A stretch of 64,000 bases of DNA from NCBI GenBank assembly GCA_019633425.1, contig WSUB01000195.1, positions 1-64,000 on the forward strand. The letters run 5' to 3'. Both the position numbers and the translations under genes were made by a program. The stretch is from Tulasnella sp. 424. Taxonomy: Eukaryota; Basidiomycota; Agaricomycetes; Cantharellales; Tulasnellaceae. Under the pieces are notes generated by a model. That model saw only the letters and a list, made by a program, of their open reading frames with translations, was not told the origin of the DNA and made no database searches. Positions 1-13,500 of this stretch are shown in pieces; position 1 is the first letter of the stretch; each line of letters begins with the position of its first letter.

Positions 1-839
1 GATCCATGTATATTGGAGGGTCTTAACAACCTTAGGACCCTTAACGACCCTTAACGCCCTGATCATGACGTGCTCAGGTCTCAATACGTGTTTGCATTTT
101 TGCTGATGTTGGACTACCCCCTCGAAGTAAGAACAAGTAGCAAAACTACGAAATCATTTCCGGCGAAAGGAACGGTTATTAAATGTGGGTGTGAAAGACA
201 GCGTTTTCCGCCAGCCTTATGTGAGGGTCCAACGCCTGGGGGCTATTTTGGAGCGGGACTGTATGTTCAAATTTGCGGCAGAACTCTTTTTGTTTATGGG
301 CATGTGCCGCACATGCTCTGCCATTGCTATCGAAGCCCCCAGACCCCGGGCTTCAAGCGATCCGCGATTTCGGTATTCCCCCAACCTCAGGTGACCGATT
401 TAAGCCTTCTTAGGGTTTGTGTGCGCGTTCACCCCAATTCACGAGTACATCTGTTAAGTACTTCATTACTTTCATTAGACACGGTACGACACCTTTTCAA
501 CGCACTCGTCAGTGCGCTCCTATCTAATCAGCTGGTATACATTAGACTGAAAAAAGAGCTCCATCTCACCAGATTGGCGATCATTTTTGTGACCTTTATC
601 AGTATCACCTCTATGTCTCCATTACGCGAATCAGAATAGGCAGAACGATGCAGGAGGCGACCGCTTCGAAATGGACCTGAGCTCACTTGTTCCTCAGCAG
701 TCCCAAAGTTTCGGGTCTGTACTTCCTGGGCGGCTTTCGCCGCCAAATGCATAAAATAGGAAATTCACAGTCTACCTTAGGAATGTGATGGGTGAAACGG
801 AAGAAATGAAGAAGTACGATCAAGACATCCACTCTTTGG
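1..839. other. Left edge, no supported gene
   Basis: The open frames here have no recognisable domain, no conserved partner elsewhere in the window and no convincing splice signals. A short stretch around 345-390 resembles, in opposite orientation, sequence near 6355-6400. That marks it as part of the same repeat-rich landscape rather than a gene. Confidence 0.5.
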
Positions 840-982
840 GGGTATATATACATTCGAGCTACTGCATCGTGATGTGCGTTCACTCAGCCGTTCCACAATC
901 GACTGAAGAAATACTCCATCTCCCTGGACTTGAGACCTCCTTGTGGCTCTTATATATCATCTATTCAATCCCTTCCATCTCG

Positions 983-1377
983 ATGTCACGGTCCGACAAA
1001 GTAGCGCGGGTAGTGATGCCCGCCCCGCCCCGCCCCGCCCACGCGACACGGGGACTCGGTCACCATCTCCAGTCGACCCACCTGGGCCAGATGTACAGCG
1101 TACCTCGAGCTCCCGTCGACTCTATCCCGCATTTCTCCGGTCCTGGATGAAAGCTATCGCCTCAATCGTGCGTCGTTGTGCCCAACAACTGGTCGTCCCT
1201 CCTGGACCTGCGCCCAACCATGAAGACGAGGTATCTCAAGAATGTAGGACTTCACAGCTACAGGAGGAGACCGATTTCAACAGGACGACTTCATTACCAC
1301 TTGCCTTTCGTCCCGGCCGAGCTGGTGATCCTGTAGCGCAGGTCCCGGGCAGAGGAGCTCAGGGAGCGGCGACTTAG
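983..1377 (+). pseudogene. Frameshifted copy of a short repeated ORF
   Basis: The start MSRSDKVARV matches the starts of the ORFs at 3477 and 10673. The frame is lost within the C-rich run at about 1019-1045. The remaining similarity (SPVDPPGPDVQR, then SRRLYPAFLRS, then RPGRAGDPVAQVPGRGA) continues in another frame to the stop at 1377. Product unknown. The conserved residues make a coding origin plausible, but the sequence is low complexity and rich in Ser, Arg and Pro. Confidence 0.4.
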
Positions 1378-2639
1378 TTAGCTTGGCCAGCTTCGTCAAC
1401 GTGTGAGTTCGACATGAGGAGTTCGCAAATGTAGCAGATTTGACTGACCTTCTCTCGGGAAAAAGGCTGATGTGTTACAAGAATATGGCCTGTGCCGCGC
1501 CCAGTCCCCTGCATGCATCATGGCACCGTACCCGCCACCGCATTGAATTTTGCCTCTTTGCTCGCTCACACAATTGTTTTACTATGCACGTTATGTCGCG
1601 GATTGTAATTCGACTCTCGCACGTATACTTGATCATTGTGTGGAACCTCGGTGGTCTATCCACTGCCCAGCCCTGCGGTCACGATCGACTCGGACATCGC
1701 GCAAGCCCGAACTTGTACGTCCTAGAGAGCTCGAGGTACCGAAAACTTGCATAAACCTTATTTGCACAAGGGGTATGGTCCCGTGATCAACACAATGCGG
1801 GGAACCGCAGAGGGTGGTAAAATTTGTTTCCTGTCGCGGCGAACTCCGAACTCCGAACCTCGAGTTTGACGAGTTTTTATCCCCAACAAAACTAACCTTC
1901 AACCGATTCATACCCTAGCAGGGAACGAGTCTATCTTTTCATGTCCTGCAACGTACACAAGCGCGTCAGACAGGGAGACAGCGGCTCGAGGATGACGTTC
2001 CGAACGACCTGAACGACGATCTTAACGTTTCACGAGCCACACTTAGATCGACGGTAGAGCGACGAAGGCCGAGGGTGAATTGTAAAATGAGAGTACGCTG
2101 GGGGGACAGTTCTGCGGAGGCAAGGTTAGGTTGACGGCATCACTTGGGTTGGGACAGCACAAAGAGATTTGAAAAAGACTGGACACGCCGCTTTCGATTG
2201 CAGGCTACGGATATTGTCCCGTGACTTTTGAGCTCCAAAGGCCACCAGTAAACAGGCCTCGCAAGACATTTTCAGAGAGGACGTACGCGATAGCAGCTGT
2301 GCATCGCAACGGATGTATGAATAGGGAACCTTGCAGAGTCGAGGCCTTCAGGGCTGGGATTACAGAGGAAAATATTCTCCCCGAGACGAGGTGAGACAAG
2401 CTCCTTGAATTCCACAGCCTCAGCTCTCACTCCAAGTCCCTTCTAAAAAAGAGTGCACATGCCCAACGCGGTCTATAGGGAATCACGTGAATACGCGTCT
2501 TCTTATTTATTCCGGGACAAACCACGATCACAACAACAGCGGACTTCCAAATCCAGAAGACATTTAGAACTCTCACCCGCTCACCGTGTATGAAACCGAG
2601 CTCCTCCCCTGCTTAAGTCCACCCACGCAAAGCAATGAC

Positions 2640-2970
2640 AAATATCGTCTGATCAGCTTATAATCGAAATTCAATTTCTCGAACGAAGACGCGAAGACCG
2701 CCAAGTGGGTTCTCCAGTCCCCCTCAGTGGTCCGTGAATTCCGTTTATTGCCGTAGGCCTTTGATTACATAACGTGTCGGTTCACGAGATCATGCGCATG
2801 CGCGAGACTACCCGAGGCATTCCGGATCTTGGCAATGATGTTCTTGGTTAGCTTGGTTCGGCCTCGGTCCGGTGGGTCCTCGAGATAATGTCACCGTGGT
2901 TATCTGGCTTGAACATGAGCGTATTCGAGAGGGCCCAGGATAGGAAGTAGATTTGGGCGTAAAATAGTTA
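2640..2970 (+). pseudogene. Remnant of an unknown gene (inverted match to 9.4-9.75 kb)
   Basis: Around 2805-2968 the sequence matches the reverse complement of about 9407-9560 almost throughout, and around 2665-2740 it matches the reverse complement of about 9640-9710. It includes the translated stretch DNVTVVIW that parallels DNVTVAIWREYE in the other copy. Here the frame is broken by stops shortly after. The flanking sequence (2980 onward) matches 9728 onward in the same orientation, so a local inversion separates the copies. No known family recognised. Confidence 0.4.
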
Positions 2971-3476
2971 CCGGACCTTCGCTTAATCATGTTCACGGCT
3001 TGGGCGTTATCGGAATTATTAAGCTTCTCCTCACTGAGATGCGACTTCCTGTTCTGAAGTCAACAGGCCGGGAGCAGGTCATTTGGACTATCAATGAGCC
3101 AAAATGCATTGATTATTTACAACTAGGATATTCTAGATGGTCAAAGCTGAAGGTCCTTTGGGCAATGCTCGCAATGAAGTCGTGTCAGCAGCAAAACGCC
3201 AACAAACCGCAGACAAACCGATTCGGAGTTCCCAGAGATACCGGAGTTGCGTGTCACTCCTGTTTGGGGATTGAATGAAACACAAACCTGAAAGGCAGGT
3301 TATGCAGACACGTACCCGGTTACCCGTCTATTGCGAGTATATATTTAGTGAAGTCATGCATTCGTTCCTCACTTAGCCGTTCCACACTCGACTGAAGAAA
3401 CACCTCCATCACACTGGACTTGAAATCATCCTGGTGGCTACTTTACCCTCAATCAGATCCAATCCCTCCCATCTCG

Positions 3477-3869
3477 ATGACACGGTCTGACAGAGTAGCG
3501 CATGTAGCGACACCCAAGGCGCCGCGCGGCGGAGACGCAGGTGCTCACATCGTTCAGACACCATCCCCAGTGGATCCACCCGAGCCAGATACGCAGCGCC
3601 TTTCAAGCTCGCGTGGACACTATCCCGTATTCCTTCAGTCCTCGATGAAAGCTACCGTTTCGACGGTGCGTCGTCGTGTCCAACCACTGGTCGGCCCTCC
3701 CGAGCCTGCACCGGACCATGACGGCGAGGGATCCCAAGAACCTAGCTGGGCACAACAGATCCAAGAGGAGACCGATTCCAACGGGGTAACTTCGTCACTG
3801 TCTTTCCTCCGTCTCGGCCAAGCTGGCGATCCTGTAGCGCGGGTTCCGAGGCGAGGAGGGGCGATTTAG
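3477..3869 (+). CDS. Hypothetical protein, short repeated ORF (copy 2)
   Basis: A 130-aa open frame starting MTRSDRVAHV. It aligns end to end with the ORF at 10673-11071: shared blocks are SPVDPPEPD, SRGHYPVFLQSS, PPEPAPDHDGEGSQE and GDPVARVPRRG. Frame conservation between diverged copies is the only evidence that it codes. The protein is rich in Ser, Pro and Arg, with no signal peptide, membrane segment or known motif. It is preceded by a TATATATTT stretch near 3340. It may be a relic of a mobile or recently born gene, or non-coding repeat. Confidence 0.3.
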   Translation: MTRSDRVAHVATPKAPRGGDAGAHIVQTPSPVDPPEPDTQRLSSSRGHYPVFLQSSMKATVSTVRRRVQPLVGPPEPAPDHDGEGSQEPSWAQQIQEETDSNGVTSSLSFLRLGQAGDPVARVPRRGGAI

Positions 3870-6800
3870 CTAGCCTGGCTGAGGTTTGCCAACGTGCGTG
3901 AGCTCATGAAGAGTGGGCAAAAAGTGCGACGCTTGACTGACGTCGCCTTGGGACAGAAGATATCTTTTGCAAGAAAGTATCATATGTGCCGCGCCCGGTC
4001 CCTGGATTCATCATGGCACCGTGCCCGTCACTGCACTGGTTTTTGCTTTATTTCTCGTTCGTACATTGGGGTTTATCGGGCGAGGCCGCTTCAGATTTCG
4101 TGCGCTGAAACGGTGTTATCCTTCGGATTGTATTTAATCTTGTAAAGTTCGGCGATGAAGTGAATAATGGTTGTGCCGGTAACATCGATATCGGGGCTTG
4201 CAAGGACGAGTCAGGTTCAAATGACCGGAGTTACGCGTGGGTCCGCATGGGCCCGCCCTTGAAAGCATCACTAACCCGGCGGATCTACCGTGACGCAATT
4301 TAAAAAGTAAGCGTTTTGTCCCCTTCTAAAAGAAGAATGGAACGCACGGAGGACTTGTCTGACTGAGAGCACGTTTTGGGAGAAGAACAGCAGAAGTTAG
4401 GAGCGCGCGTTGGGTCAGCTTACACCTCGGGAACTGTTGGTATCCGAGACGAGGGTAGGTTACGCTTGAAGCCCGGTCCTTCTTCCTATGTCTGCCAGTA
4501 TGAATACGCTATTTATCTCGTGGGTCGTCGAAGCGCTTGAAGCCGTAGTGCTCCGGATCCTACAGGAACGCGGGACGCGAAATAGATAACGAAAAATACA
4601 CCGCAGAACACTTCAGCGCACGAAGATCCGACAGCGGACCGGAGATCAGCGATCGTCAAATATAATTGGAAGACGAGGGTTCTCTTTGCTTTTGGTTGTT
4701 GGCGTCATCGATAACCAAGGTCGGGGCTCGCCTGGGCTCGAGCGCGGACGAGTCAGGTGCTAAATGACCCGAGTTACGCGTGGGTCCGCATGGTCCGCCC
4801 CTGAAAGCATCACTGACGCACAATGACGCAAGTTAAAGCCAAGGGTTTTCCCGTTTCGAAAAGAAGAATGGGATCCACGGGGGGGTTGACTGATCGAGAG
4901 CACGTTTTGTGCAGAAGTCAGGAGCGTCGGGCCGGGAACAGGGCTTGCGCCCATTTTTTTGTATTTATATCCCCAGTCACCATGAGCAGTTGGTCGGTTG
5001 GGCAATCATAGGCGTGTATCATTTGCAGCTGTCGGGAGAATGGCGCCTCTGATCATCATACTGCCGCTATTCCCAGGCCCCTCAGGCTTCCGGAAGGTGC
5101 ATCGTATTCGGCGGGGCATGAGATAGACAAAATTATTACAAGCACAGCAACAACTTCTCAATAATCCCCATTGGTTACAGGGGTAGTAGACCGGACGAAC
5201 CTTGAAAAGCCCGCAAGCGAGCCCTCGTGACTATTTGTCACGACGGTGATGAGTCCACGGCCAGGCTTGAATGCCGGTGACCATGCGCAAGAAAAATCTG
5301 TCGCCACTGCTCCCTTGTTCTCGTTGTGCTACCGAGTGCGTAGCGGGTCGAATGTTCTTGCAAGATGAAATCCAAGTACTGGCTACCGAAGGGTCGGTTT
5401 TGACTCGCTTCTTCTAGCACTGTCCCGGTACTCCGAAGCCGGCGTAGTGAGAAAAGAAGCGGAGGCTTATGCATAGTTAAATATAGCCGGACCCAGAATT
5501 CCTGTTCCAGCTGCGGTGAGTTGGACGCTGTGATTTGGCGGGTGTTGGAGAAATTGTATTCTGCGCGCGTGTTAAAAAGAGTCCCTCGTGCCTCGGCCCT
5601 GTGTAATAAGGGCTTGGTCGAGGAAAATTTCCATTCCGGTGTGGCAAAAGTGGGTAGGTGCATCGTTATTTCGCTTTGACAAAGGAGTCACATAGGGGCC
5701 CTCGCACGACTTTGAGGTTTCTTCGGCGGCGGCTCGCACTTCTCGATGACTCCCCAACTGCAGCTTACGCTGTGAAGCAGACCGTGTGTGGAATCCAACG
5801 AAGCCGCCACCGCCAGGGAGCAGGTCGATGAGACCGATGGAATCCACTAGATTGTACCGGAATCCAGTCCCCCAAGCTCTGGAAGCGATCTCAGTGGTGA
5901 GCCTAAATTATACGCCTACAAACTGGTTATTCTTTCCCCTTGTATATGGCTTTGATCATAGGCAGGCCTTAGCGCTTTCTCTCGATGCGCTCTTCCGCCA
6001 AAGCATTGCCTACTTGTCCATCCGCCCAAGAAGTCAGCGGGAGTCGATCAAGGATTTGAAGGCCTCAACTGTCAAGCCCCTCTAGCTTGAAAGAGCGAGC
6101 AAAGGTGTCAATTACATAAGAACCCATTAAGCCGTACCTTCATTCTTGGGGAGGCAAGACCCTGTCGCGGCGAACTCCGAACCTCGACGAGTTTTGTCCC
6201 CAACAAAAACTAACCTTCAACGGATCCACCCCCTATAGCAGGAATTCTCTGAATACGGACTACCATTTCCCCTTGATCATGACAGAATAGGAAGACCAAG
6301 ACGGAGAGCCGATCAAGGGTTCGATGAGGAAAACTGAGTGCGGTGAAATTCACGAAAGCGTGGGGGGTTACCGGAATCGCGGATCGCTTGACCGCCGGGG
6401 TCAGGGACTTCGGTAGGAATACATGTGCACCCGCGCTATGACCTTCGATATCGACAGAGGCCAAAATACCGGGCCAAATTAAATTGGAATGGGGAAAAAA
6501 GAAATAATCAACCTGTTCCTGAGGAGCCCACATTGAAAAATTGCGGAACATGTTATCTGAGACAACGGGTCCGTTCTGAACCACATTGTCATTTAACTCC
6601 TGAGTTTGGCAGAAAATGGAGCAGCTGCTACTACTTTCTATAATAAAGCTTCTGCTTTGGAGTGTGCCGCGTACCGTGGCACGATGGGCTGCAGAAAGTA
6701 TCTGCTTCCGCGGCCATGTCCTGACTACCCTGGATGTACCCGGGTAATCAACTATACGCCGAGCATTCCTCGGGCTGAACTCATTATACAAGGACCATGG

Positions 6801-9049
6801 TACGGCGACTTGGACGGAGTCAAAGGACCAGAGGGGAGGGGAGAAGATGGCGGCACAGAGGAGGGCTTGAGGTACCGTGAACTCGCGGGAACCTTATTTG
6901 GCGACACTATGGAAGAGAAGGGCCAATCTTTTCATTGAGATCGCTAGTCAAATCTTATCTCCGAGCTCCGCCGTTGTGGGGAAGCGCGTCATGAGACGTG
7001 GAGAACAGCAGCACGAGAATGACGTTCCAAACAACCCGAACGGCGATCGCAGCGCGCTTCAAGCTACCCTTACAGCGACAGTCGAGCAACGAAGGTCGGG
7101 GTTGTTTGGTAGTGAATTGTAAAATGAGGGTGATGCACTGGGGGGCGAGTTTGCGGAGGAATGGTTCGGTTGACCGCATGGGTTAAGACCCTAGTTTAGC
7201 AACACGTCGCTTCTGATGACTATTGAGCTCTAAACCCACTAAGCAGCGGCTGTGCATTGTAAGGGACATATGGATAGATCTATAGAGAATAAGTTAACGA
7301 GCAGTTGGGGGAGGCATTCCATGCCAAGTCCATGCGCCGAAATCGGTTCATTCCGCCAGCCCCAGCCTCCTCACGGTCGATGAAAGCCGATCATGCCTCA
7401 CCGTTTTCTTCACGGCAAAAGACCAGGACTTCTCTGAAGATGGATCAACATTTTATTTTGTATGAGAAAACACCAGATGAAGAGTCGAGGCCTTTGGGCG
7501 TAGGGCTGGAATCGCCGGGAGCCATACATTGTCCCTGAGACGAGGTGAGATGGGATTTTCATTCCAAAACCTCAAATCTCACTCCAATTACATGACCCCT
7601 TCTCGTCACTGCTCATGTCCAACGCGGTACGTATGGAATCACATGCATTCGCGTCTTCTTGGTTACTCTTGGGCAAATCACGATCACAACAGCAAGCGGA
7701 CTTCCAAATCCAGATACCGTGAAAAAAGACCCTGTTTTCCATCCTTTTTGCTCCATTCAAGTCAGATGTACTCTTCGGGTGACGTCATATGCAGACTAGT
7801 AGCCAATAAGAGACAATCGGGACCGATGGGCGTGTCGCGAACGATTTTTGTCGAAGCTAGTCCCAATGCCCAAACAGTTCCGACAAGGTCGGTTGTCAAG
7901 TACTTTCGGCGCAGACCCATTCCAGCCTATTGTAAGACGCTTTATGGTGGTAATGGACGTCAGAAACGTAGTGGACGTCAGCAACGTAGTGTACGGCGTT
8001 GTATAATGATCGTCGCGGACGTCATCATCATAGGGGACGTCCGGTGTGTATCAGACCTCAGGGTAGGCTAAACTTTCACACACAACACGGGAGATCGCGT
8101 TTCCAAAGGTCGTAATATGGAAGGAGAATGGCTGGGAATCCTTCGCATCCTCGTTCCATATTCACATTTTCTTCGTTCCCTTTCAGCGCAGCAAAGATGG
8201 AGTGAGGATGAAATAAATGCATCGCCATAGTTCTATACTCGTCATGCGCGCATCCTCCCTTTACACTCGCTCCATCATTGTTTGTTTTGCGGGCTGCCTT
8301 TCATTATCAACCGAGCCCGAGAGGGAGGCCTAGCAGTCTGAGGTTCTGAGACTACCCTTTCATCCCCTACTCGCCAAGGCGAATCCGGAAACAGGACGAT
8401 AACATTTCCTAATAATCCTCGTGCCATATTCCGCCCTTCGGACATGCGATCTCACGTGTTGTGGCAAGCAGTCAGAAGTCGTAATTTGGGGGTGTATCGG
8501 ACAAAACATTTACAGGGAGTTCTCACCGGGGCAAAACACTACTTGTACTTATCACTGAAAATCAAAGTGCTCGAACCATTCCGGCGGTTCCATTAATATT
8601 GTCTTTACGGTACAGATGATCATTGATGCGATGTGTGGCCGAGTAGGCTTCGGTGAGGGAAGGCAAACTCTGTGGAAAGGGATCTTGCAAATCTGTCACT
8701 TCACCAAAGACTCAACGCGAGGAGTCGAGGTCTCTCGGGCTGGGATTACAGCGGACAATATTAAAATTCCCTGAGACGAGGTGAGACGAGCTCAAGGATG
8801 GCCCTTGAATTCCAAAGCCTCAACTCTGGCTCCAGGTCCCTTCTAAAAGCGAGTGCACATGTTCAACGCGGTCTGTATCGAATCAATTACATATGAGTCT
8901 TCTTATTTACTCCCCGGACAAATCACGATTACAACAACAGCGGACTTCCAGATGAATCCAGAAGACATTGATAACTCTCACCCGCTCACTGTATGAAACC
9001 AAGCTCCTCCCATGCTTAATTTAACCTACACAAAGCAATAGCAAATACG

Positions 9050-9745
9050 TCAAATCGGCCGAAGCGGATTCCACTCGGGATCAAGTTGGGACATTGAGGC
9101 ACGAGCAGTGACCAGATCGGTGAGAGTCAAAGATCGATGCGGTATACAAGCTCCAAGGAGATCCCCAGGGCGTTTAAGGGTTCGGGGAGAACAGTCGAAT
9201 GGGCCCCAGGAAAGGCGGTTTCGAAGCTCGTTTTGAGAAGCCCCAAACTGATGCCGGTCCACCGCCTATCAATGTCAAGTAAAAAACGACCGCCCACGCC
9301 GAGTTCCGCTCGTAAAAGTTGTCTCCTGGCCCATTGTTCCAGTATATGGTAAAGCTGCTCGTTGATTGTATGTCGAGGTGAGTGACTTTGGGAATGCGTC
9401 GCTATTTCACGCCCAAATCGACTCTTTATCCTGGGCCACGCTCGAATAGGCTCATATTCACGCCAGATAGCCACGGTGACATTATCTTGAGGTCCCACCG
9501 GATCGAAGCCAGTCAAGAACATCATTACTAAGATCTGGAATGCCTTGGGTAGGACTCACCTTCGCGAACCGCCACGTTGTATAAGCAAAAGGCCACGGGA
9601 AGATACAAAACCGTGACTGTGACTGGGACCTCGGAGCGGGACTGGAAAACCCGGTTGGCGGTCTTCGGGGTCTTCGTTCGAGAAATTGAGTTTCGATACG
9701 AAGGCAATCTGAAACCCGAGCTTCATCCAATCATGTGCACTGCTT
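9050..9745 (-). pseudogene. Remnant of an unknown protein-coding gene
   Basis: A minus-strand open segment reads DNVTVAIWREYEPIRAWP from about 9485 to a stop at 9127. It continues through a leucine-rich, globular-looking sequence (HILEQWARRQLLRAELGVGG). Upstream, 9560-9745 resembles another exon with a GTGAGT donor at 9559. The two frames do not join cleanly in phase, so I call it a remnant. A partial, more decayed, inverted copy lies at 2640-2970. I do not recognise the family; the composition looks like a real protein rather than chance ORF. Confidence 0.4.
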
Positions 9746-10539
9746 AAGCGTTATCGGAATTACCTGACATTGAGCTCCCAATCGAATGCTTTGATGGAAT
9801 GATCTCATACTCGTCGGCAAGTTGTTCCCCACTGAGATGCGACTTCCTGCTCTGTAAGGAAACAGGCTGAGAACAGGTCATTTGGACTGTCAATGTGCCA
9901 AAATGCATTGATTTTTTAAAGGGATATTCTGGGTAGTCGAATATGAAAGTGCCTCGGGCAATGCTTGCAATGAAGTCTTTGTGCAGCAAAATACCGAGGG
10001 GGTGGTAATCTGCATTTATTACGCGCGAGTGAGACGTTGAGGTGCACGGGGGGACAGTACCCCAGATACCCCACCCACAATCAGGAAGAATGAACATCAG
10101 TTGGTTACAATCACGAGTGGAGATTACACTCTGCATTGAAATGGTGTATGTCTAGCTCCACAGTCAGGAGAAGTAAAACGGATAGAAAGTGTCGCGAAAG
10201 GAAGATTATTCGGGTGGTGGTGTGCAATAATGAAAAGTGAGAAAGAAATTTCCAAGGTAAGACCCTGGCCGTCTCTTCGAGTGCCCGTCTCCAAGCTTCC
10301 CTCCCTGGTTTATTGAATGCTCCAGTCTCCTTAACGAACTCTGCAACTGCCTCGATGCCTTTTTCGGTGCCGAGGGGTTCGGTCATTAGGAGGGTTGGTG
10401 CCACCGTATGTACTTTGGGCAGTCTGATAACACGTGTTCGTGACGGAGGTGGGCGATTTCGGGGCCTCCGGAACTACCGGAGTTACCGGTTTTGGGAAAA
10501 ATATACAAGTCGAGAAGCAGCTCTCCCCTCAATCGCAGG

Positions 10540-13500
10540 TATATATCTGGTCAAGCCATGCATTCGTACCTCACGCAGCCGTTCCATACTCGACTGAAGG
10601 AACACCTCCATCTCACTGGACTAGAGACCATCTCTGTGGCACTTTACACTCTACCCAATCCCTCCCATCTCGATGTCACGGTCCGACCGAGTAGTGCGCG
10701 TAGCGACACCGTTGCCTCACGGCGATTCAAGCGTTCACATCGCTCCGGCACCATCCCCAGTCGATCCACCTGAGCCAAATGCGCAGCGCACTTCAGGCTC
10801 GCGCCGGCTCTATCCCGTATTCCTTCAGTCTTTGGTGCAAGCTATCACCTCGATCGTGCATCGTTGTGCCCAACGACTGGTCGTCCCTCTGGAGCCTGCA
10901 CCCAACCACGAAGGCAACGGATCTCAAGAATGTAGGAGATCACAGCTACAAGCGGAGACCAAATCCAATGAGACAGCTTCGATACCGTTTTTCTTTCGTC
11001 CCGGCCGGACTAGTGAACCTGTAGTGCGGGTTCCAAGGAGAGGAGCTGAAAGAGGGGCGATTTTCAATTAGCTCAGGTAGCCCGTCACCGTGTGTGAGTT
11101 CACGAAGGGTGTGCAAAAAGTGCGACACTTGACTGACGTTGCCTCTGGACAGAAGATATGCGTTGCAAGAAACCATCAGATGTACCGCGCCCGGTCTCCT
11201 GTATGTTGCATCATGACATCGTGCCCGCCCAATGCATCGGCTTCTGCTTTATGTATTTCTCGTTCGGGCTACGCCGCTTTAGACTTCGTACGCTCAAACG
11301 ATGTTATCCTTTGGATCGTGTTTAGTCTTGTAAAGTTCAACGTCCAAGTAATGGTGGTGCCTTCGGGTGATCCTGAACGGGTCAGGAATGACCGAAGTTA
11401 CGAAGGGGTCCCCCCCCAAAAAAAAACCCGTTGGAAGCACCACTGAAGCGGCGGCTCCCCCGTGACTGAGTTGAAAAGCAAGGGTTTTGTCCCGTTCGAA
11501 AAGAAGAATGGAATGCACGGAGCTTCGACCGATCTATCGAGAGCACGTTTAAGGAACAGGACCCCTGTCACTACTAACGATGATGAGCACCTTCACGAAA
11601 TCAATACTAGTAGAAATACCACACTTTTCGGGTTACGTAGGGGTAGTGCTCCACGTGCGGCCTTTTGTACTTTTACCTCGCTGGCAACTTTCATCATCAG
11701 CAGTTAACTTGGTCGGTCGGACACTAATTGGTGTGTACATTTGCGGTGGTCGGGACAAGGGCACCGGTGGTCATCATACTGCCGCTATTCTCGGGCCCCC
11801 CAGGTCTCCGGAAGGTGCATCAGCGGGACATGAAATATATAACATTAGTATTATATAACATGTCATTAATCGCTGTTAGTGACAGGGGTCCTAGACTTGT
11901 GAAAGGCCGTAAGTCCTGAAATCCCGGAGAGCCATTGTGACTATTTGTCACGGCGGTGATGAGTCGCTCGAATGCCGGTGAAGATGCGCAAGGGAGATCT
12001 GCTCCCACTGCTCCCTCATGCGTAGTGGATCGTATTGGCTACCGAAGGGTCGGCTATGGCTCGCTTCTTCCAGCGCGGCCCCAGGTGGCCTCCAAGCCCG
12101 GCATAATGATAAAGTAACTTTGGGACATTTATACATCGTTAAATATAGCCGGACCTAAGCATTTTTGTTTCACCTGTTGAGAGGGTGGTTGAGTTGGACG
12201 TTGTGATTTGGACTAACGATGCGGGTGTTGGAAAAATTGCATTCCGCGCGCGTGTTCCCAAACACCCGTTTCGCTGAGAAAGAGTACCTCATGCCTCGAC
12301 CCTGTAATGGCCGAGGGAAATGTCTTTTCGGGTGAGGCAAAAGTGGGTAGGGTGCATCGTCATTTAGTGTTGCCCGCGGAGCGAAGATCGAAGTGCTCAA
12401 CTAAGACGCACTTCGATTCATATTGTTCGAAGTGGATCGAACCGAACTAGCGGCGTGATCAGCCGTGGGAATGTCTACTTCAACAACACCCGGCGAGAAA
12501 AACCCAGCCCGGGGGAGGTTATAAATAAATGTAAATATACAAGAAATGAGGAGATACATAATTTACACGATACTTTACATTCTGGAGGACGCTACCTACT
12601 CATCACCGCTCATTGAAAGGTCGTCCGGTTCATCCTCCCCTAACCATTGCTCAAGAAGATCACGCATCAAAGGGGGTTTTAGGATTCGGATGGAACTTGA
12701 GTGTCCAGGAGGATATTCTCCGGGGTATTAGAAACGTGAGTGGAGAACAGATTTGGTATATTGGACGAGGGAGGCATGGTTGGTTGCTTATCCCGAGTCG
12801 GATTAAAGAAATTCGAGGGATGGGGTGCAGGGGAGAAGGGGAGATCTCGAGAAGGACAACTGTTTGTATTTTCATAAGCTATTCCCACCGTTTCTTCGTC
12901 TTGATCGACGAAGAAACAACCAAACGTGTTTGGGCGGAGGTCGGAGATAAGGCTGGCTAGCGAGTAAGTATGTCGCGAAAATGGCTGATGGGAATCCGCC
13001 TCCCACAGGGTGGCGGAGGATTTCCTTCGGTCCCGCTTCGACGAGTCGAAAGTTTGTCGAAGTTGGGGTCTGTTCGAGAGATATCGAAATCTCTCTCGAC
13101 CTCTTCGAACTCCGTGGCAACACTATCGTCATTTCGTTGTGACAGGGAGCAGATAGATGAGACCAGTGGAATCCACTCGTTTACCCGCCTTGAATCCAGT
13201 CCCCAAGCTCTGGAAGTGATCCCAGTGGTGAGCCTGAATTGCAAGCCTATACGCTGTTTTTTGTACATGGTCTTGGGCGTACCCAACGAGGTGAATATGA
13301 AGGTCTTTAGCGCTTATCCACCAAACCATTCCGTGCTTGTCCGTCCGCCCAAGGGGTCAGCAGGAGTATATAGATCAAGGATTTGAAGGCTTCGACTATC
13401 AAGCCCCTCTAGCTCGAAAGAGCGAGCAAGGCGTCAATTACATAATAAACCCCTTTAGCCTTATTTTCATTTTTGGGGAGGCAACACTGTTGCAAGCCGC

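Larger units (their letters stand above)
840..3336 (+). repeat. Degenerate long repeat, copy 1
   Basis: This is the first of three diverged copies of a multi-kb unit. Matching landmarks occur in the same order. There is a TATA-rich start followed by a block ending in the ORF that begins Met-Ser/Thr-Arg-Ser-Asp (about 840-1380, 3337-3870, 10540-11070). A block with CTGTCGCGGCGAACTCCGAA recurs near 1830 and 6160. A block around 2000-2120 recurs at 7015-7170. A block with CAACGCGG...CGTCTTCTT recurs at 2460-2575, 7610-7715, 8860-8965 and 13695-13800. This copy is the shortest and the most rearranged. Alignment was by eye. Confidence 0.6.
3337..10539 (+). repeat. Degenerate long repeat, copy 2
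   Basis: The second and longest copy of the left-flank unit. It shares landmarks with copy 1 (see 840-3336) and with copy 3: 4200-4330 matches 11370-11500; 5060-5130 matches 11785-11840; 5230 matches 11940; 5545 matches 12225; 5820-5900 matches 13140-13230; 6070-6115 matches 13395-13440. It also contains an internal repeat, since 4200-4370 resembles 4735-4915. Scattered indels break every long frame except the short ORF at 3477-3869 and the gene remnant at 9.1-9.75 kb. Confidence 0.6.

Noticed and set aside
6210..6791. 193-codon minus-strand frame
   Set aside because: Part of the degenerate repeat. The related sequence near 13.5 kb is broken in this frame and no domain is recognised.
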